This document shows positions 14,914 through 16,130 of a DNA stretch of 16,130 nucleotides, one piece after another. Below the pieces are notes generated by a model. It was given only the letters and a program-made list of their open reading frames with translations. It was not told where the DNA came from and made no database searches. Numbering within the stretch: the stretch's first letter is position 1; each line of letters begins with the position of its first letter. Position numbers and translations under genes: made by a program. Source of the stretch: JBOFLG01 sp051657745 (lineage in GTDB: Bacteria; Actinomycetota; Actinomycetes; Actinomycetales; Dermatophilaceae); assembly GCA_051657745.1 (NCBI GenBank), contig JBOFLG010000225.1:1-16130 (forward strand). The letters run 5' to 3'.

Positions 14914-15707
14914 CCGACGCGCCCACCCGGCGCTGGTCGTGGGCGACCACGTGGCAGTCGATGCTGCTGGCGGTACAGCTGCTCACCCGGGTGCCGGTGC
15001 GCGGCATCCCCTGGAGTGCAGTGGCTCAGGCCGGCTCGGTGCGCTGGTTCCCGCTTGTTGGGGTGCTGGTCGGCGTCCTCGCCGGGCTGGTGCTCTGGCC
15101 GGCCGCGCTGGTCTGGCCCCCACTGGTCGCGGCAGTGCTCTCGACCGCTGCCGGGGTGCTGCTCACCGGCGCCTTCCACGAGGACGGGCTCGCGGATACC
15201 GCCGACGGGCTCGGGGCCGGCGCCGACCGGTCTCGAGCGCTGGAGATCATGCGAGACAGCCGGCTCGGCAGCTACGGAGCGGTGGCCCTGCTGCTGATGC
15301 TCTCGCTCAAGGTGAGTGCGCTCACCGGGCTGCTGTCGGCGTCATCCGGGCCGGCGGTCGTGGCGGTGCTGGTGGCAGGGCACGCGCTAAGCCGGACGTC
15401 GGTCGTCGTAGTGCTGGCGACGTCGACGTACGTGCGTGACCGCGGCGCCGGGACACCGGTCTCGCAGGGCGTCTCCGGTGCGGCGCTGACGGTCGCGCTG
15501 GTCAGTGCCGCGCTCGCCATGGTGCCGCTGGTAGTGACCGCCGGGTTGGTCGCCACCGCCGCCGCCCTCGGGAGCGCCGCGGGTGGACACCTGGCCGCGC
15601 GGGCGGTATTCGAGCGCCGGCTCGGGGGGTACACCGGTGATTGCCTCGGCGCAGTACAGCAGGTCAGTGAGGTCGCGATGCTGCTCGGGGTGCTCGCGAT
15701 GATCTGA
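14910..15707 (+). CDS. cobS: Adenosylcobinamide-GDP ribazoletransferase CobS (cobalamin synthase)
   Basis: CobS is a membrane enzyme that joins alpha-ribazole (phosphate) to adenosylcobinamide-GDP, the final assembly of the cobalamin nucleotide loop. It has 265 residues. Motifs are LLTRVPVRG near the N-terminus, FPLVGVLVG, the metal-binding TGAFHEDGLADTADGLGAG (H90, E91, D92, with D96 and D99), ALEIMRDSRLGSYGA, and LGGYTGDCLGAVQQ near the end. Multiple hydrophobic helices separate these, as expected. The GTG start overlaps the cobT stop (GTGA), so the two are translated from one message. cobU, which makes the GDP substrate, is not in the window. Confidence 0.95.
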   Translation: MTDAPTRRWSWATTWQSMLLAVQLLTRVPVRGIPWSAVAQAGSVRWFPLVGVLVGVLAGLVLWPAALVWPPLVAAVLSTAAGVLLTGAFHEDGLADTADGLGAGADRSRALEIMRDSRLGSYGAVALLLMLSLKVSALTGLLSASSGPAVVAVLVAGHALSRTSVVVVLATSTYVRDRGAGTPVSQGVSGAALTVALVSAALAMVPLVVTAGLVATAAALGSAAGGHLAARAVFERRLGGYTGDCLGAVQQVSEVAMLLGVLAMI

Positions 15708-15713
15708 CCCTGG

Positions 15714-15725
15714 GCCGGCGCCGGC
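15714..15725. terminator. Palindrome after cobS, possible terminator
   Basis: GCCGGCGCCGGC is a perfect 12-base palindrome 7 bases after the cobS stop. It may contribute to termination, but it has no loop or T-run and such GC-only palindromes are common at this base composition. Confidence 0.2.
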
Positions 15726-15813
15726 GCGGTCACCAGCCATCCGCGTCATCGGCGGCCGACCGGCCCCGGCTATCCTCGACCCGGTCGCCGGTGCATTCCG
15801 CTTCGGACGGCCT

Positions 15814-15885
15814 GGGCCTCTAGCTCAATGGCAGAGCTGCGGACTTTTAATCCGTAGGTTGTGGGTTCGAATCCCACGGGGCCCA
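15814..15885 (+). tRNA. tRNA-Lys (anticodon TTT)
   Basis: All four arms fold. The acceptor GGGCCTC (15814-15820) pairs with GGGGCCC (15878-15884) with one wobble, discriminator A at 15885. The D arm is GCTC/GAGC and the anticodon stem GCGGA/TCCGT around loop CTTTTAA. The T arm is GTGGG-TTCGAAT-CCCAC. The anticodon is TTT at 15846-15848. CCA is not encoded. A TATCCT hexamer at 15771-15776 is a possible -10. The 3' end probably served as the integration site for the element whose integrase begins downstream. Confidence 0.95.
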
Positions 15886-15936
15886 CTACCTCTGAGCAGT
15901 GCTTTTACCGCCCGAGCCATCCTCAGCAGGCAGTCG

Positions 15937-15971
15937 CGTGACATCAAACGTGACGCAGGGTGTTCTAACGT
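15937..15971 (+). promoter_or_regulatory. Integrase promoter region with direct repeats
   Basis: CGTGAC occurs at 15937-15942 and 15949-15954, a 12-base period. TAACGT (15966-15971) is a good -10 element lying 7 bases before ATG 15979, which would make a leaderless or nearly leaderless message. The repeats could be an operator or integrase arm-binding sites; that is inference. Confidence 0.4.
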
Positions 15972-15978
15972 AGCCGCC

Positions 15979-16130
15979 ATGCCGATCCGTGGCCGCAGTC
16001 GCGGCACCATTGACCAGTTGCCGAGCGGGGCACTGCGGGTGCGGGTCTACACCGGGTATGACCCGCTCACCGGCCGCCGGCATTGCCTCACCGAGGTCGT
16101 GCCCGCCGGGCCGAAAGCGCGGGCCGAGGC
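15979..16130 (+). CDS. Tyrosine-type site-specific integrase, N-terminal part; 3' end lies outside the window
   Basis: The first 50 residues, beginning MPIRGRSRGTIDQLPSGALR and continuing with VRVYTGYDPLTGRRHCLTEVVPAGPKARAE, match the arm-type DNA-binding N-terminus of actinobacterial phage and ICE integrases. These open with the pattern GSI-LPSGALRVRVYAG-DPLTGKRHYLTE. The catalytic domain is outside the window, so activity cannot be judged. The gene begins 93 bases after tRNA-Lys on the same strand, the classic position for an element integrated at a tRNA 3' end. A leaderless-type -10 precedes the ATG. Confidence 0.8.
   Translation, partial: MPIRGRSRGTIDQLPSGALRVRVYTGYDPLTGRRHCLTEVVPAGPKARAE

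Noticed and set aside
15825..16010. Minus-strand open frame of 61 codons ending in GIRTHNLRIKSPQLCH
   Set aside because: It is the antisense of tRNA-Lys, a well-known spurious protein call.

Overview
The window is about 16 kb of GC-rich DNA with strongly GC-biased third codon positions. A mycothiol synthase fragment, a PPK1/MutT1 pair, a Streptomyces-style PHO box and leaderless-type promoters all point to the Actinomycetota (Mycothiol users). The GH5-like domain described below resembles Acidothermus-type cellulases as I remember them. That hints at a Frankia/Acidothermus-like relative, but it is inference only.

Layout. (1) 2-4100, plus strand: the 3' end of mshD, ppk (polyphosphate kinase), then mutT1 (Nudix plus histidine-phosphatase fusion). 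ppk and mutT1 are separated by a 17-bp perfect inverted repeat. (2) 4093-6369, minus strand: a membrane Ser/Thr protein kinase whose predicted extracellular half is a GH5 (cellulase) fold with most catalytic residues lost. This is the most unusual gene here. (3) 6676-10831, minus strand: the high-affinity phosphate transporter operon pstS-pstC-pstA-pstB. It has three 11-bp PHO-box units upstream of pstS, tandem hairpins between pstS and pstC, and a hairpin after pstB. (4) 10983-12483, minus strand: a small acidic protein with five 8-residue Pro/Asp repeats, an in-frame open stretch after its stop codon, and a conserved-looking protein of unknown function. (5) 12705-15707, plus strand: a YihY/BrkB-type membrane protein followed by cobT and cobS, the nucleotide-loop assembly genes of cobalamin synthesis. 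(6) 15814-16130: tRNA-Lys(TTT), then the start of a tyrosine-type integrase, which marks the edge of an integrated element continuing past the window.

How the genes fit together. The first 11 kb is largely a phosphate block: PPK1 stores phosphate as polyphosphate, MutT1 cleans up oxidised or polyphosphorylated nucleotides, and PstSCAB imports phosphate when it is scarce, probably under PhoP control. The kinase sits between the two halves of this block and is transcribed in the same direction as pst. Its ectodomain could be a carbohydrate sensor rather than an enzyme. The cobalamin genes and the tRNA/integrase boundary are functionally separate.

All family assignments are from motif reading and memory; no search or alignment was run.
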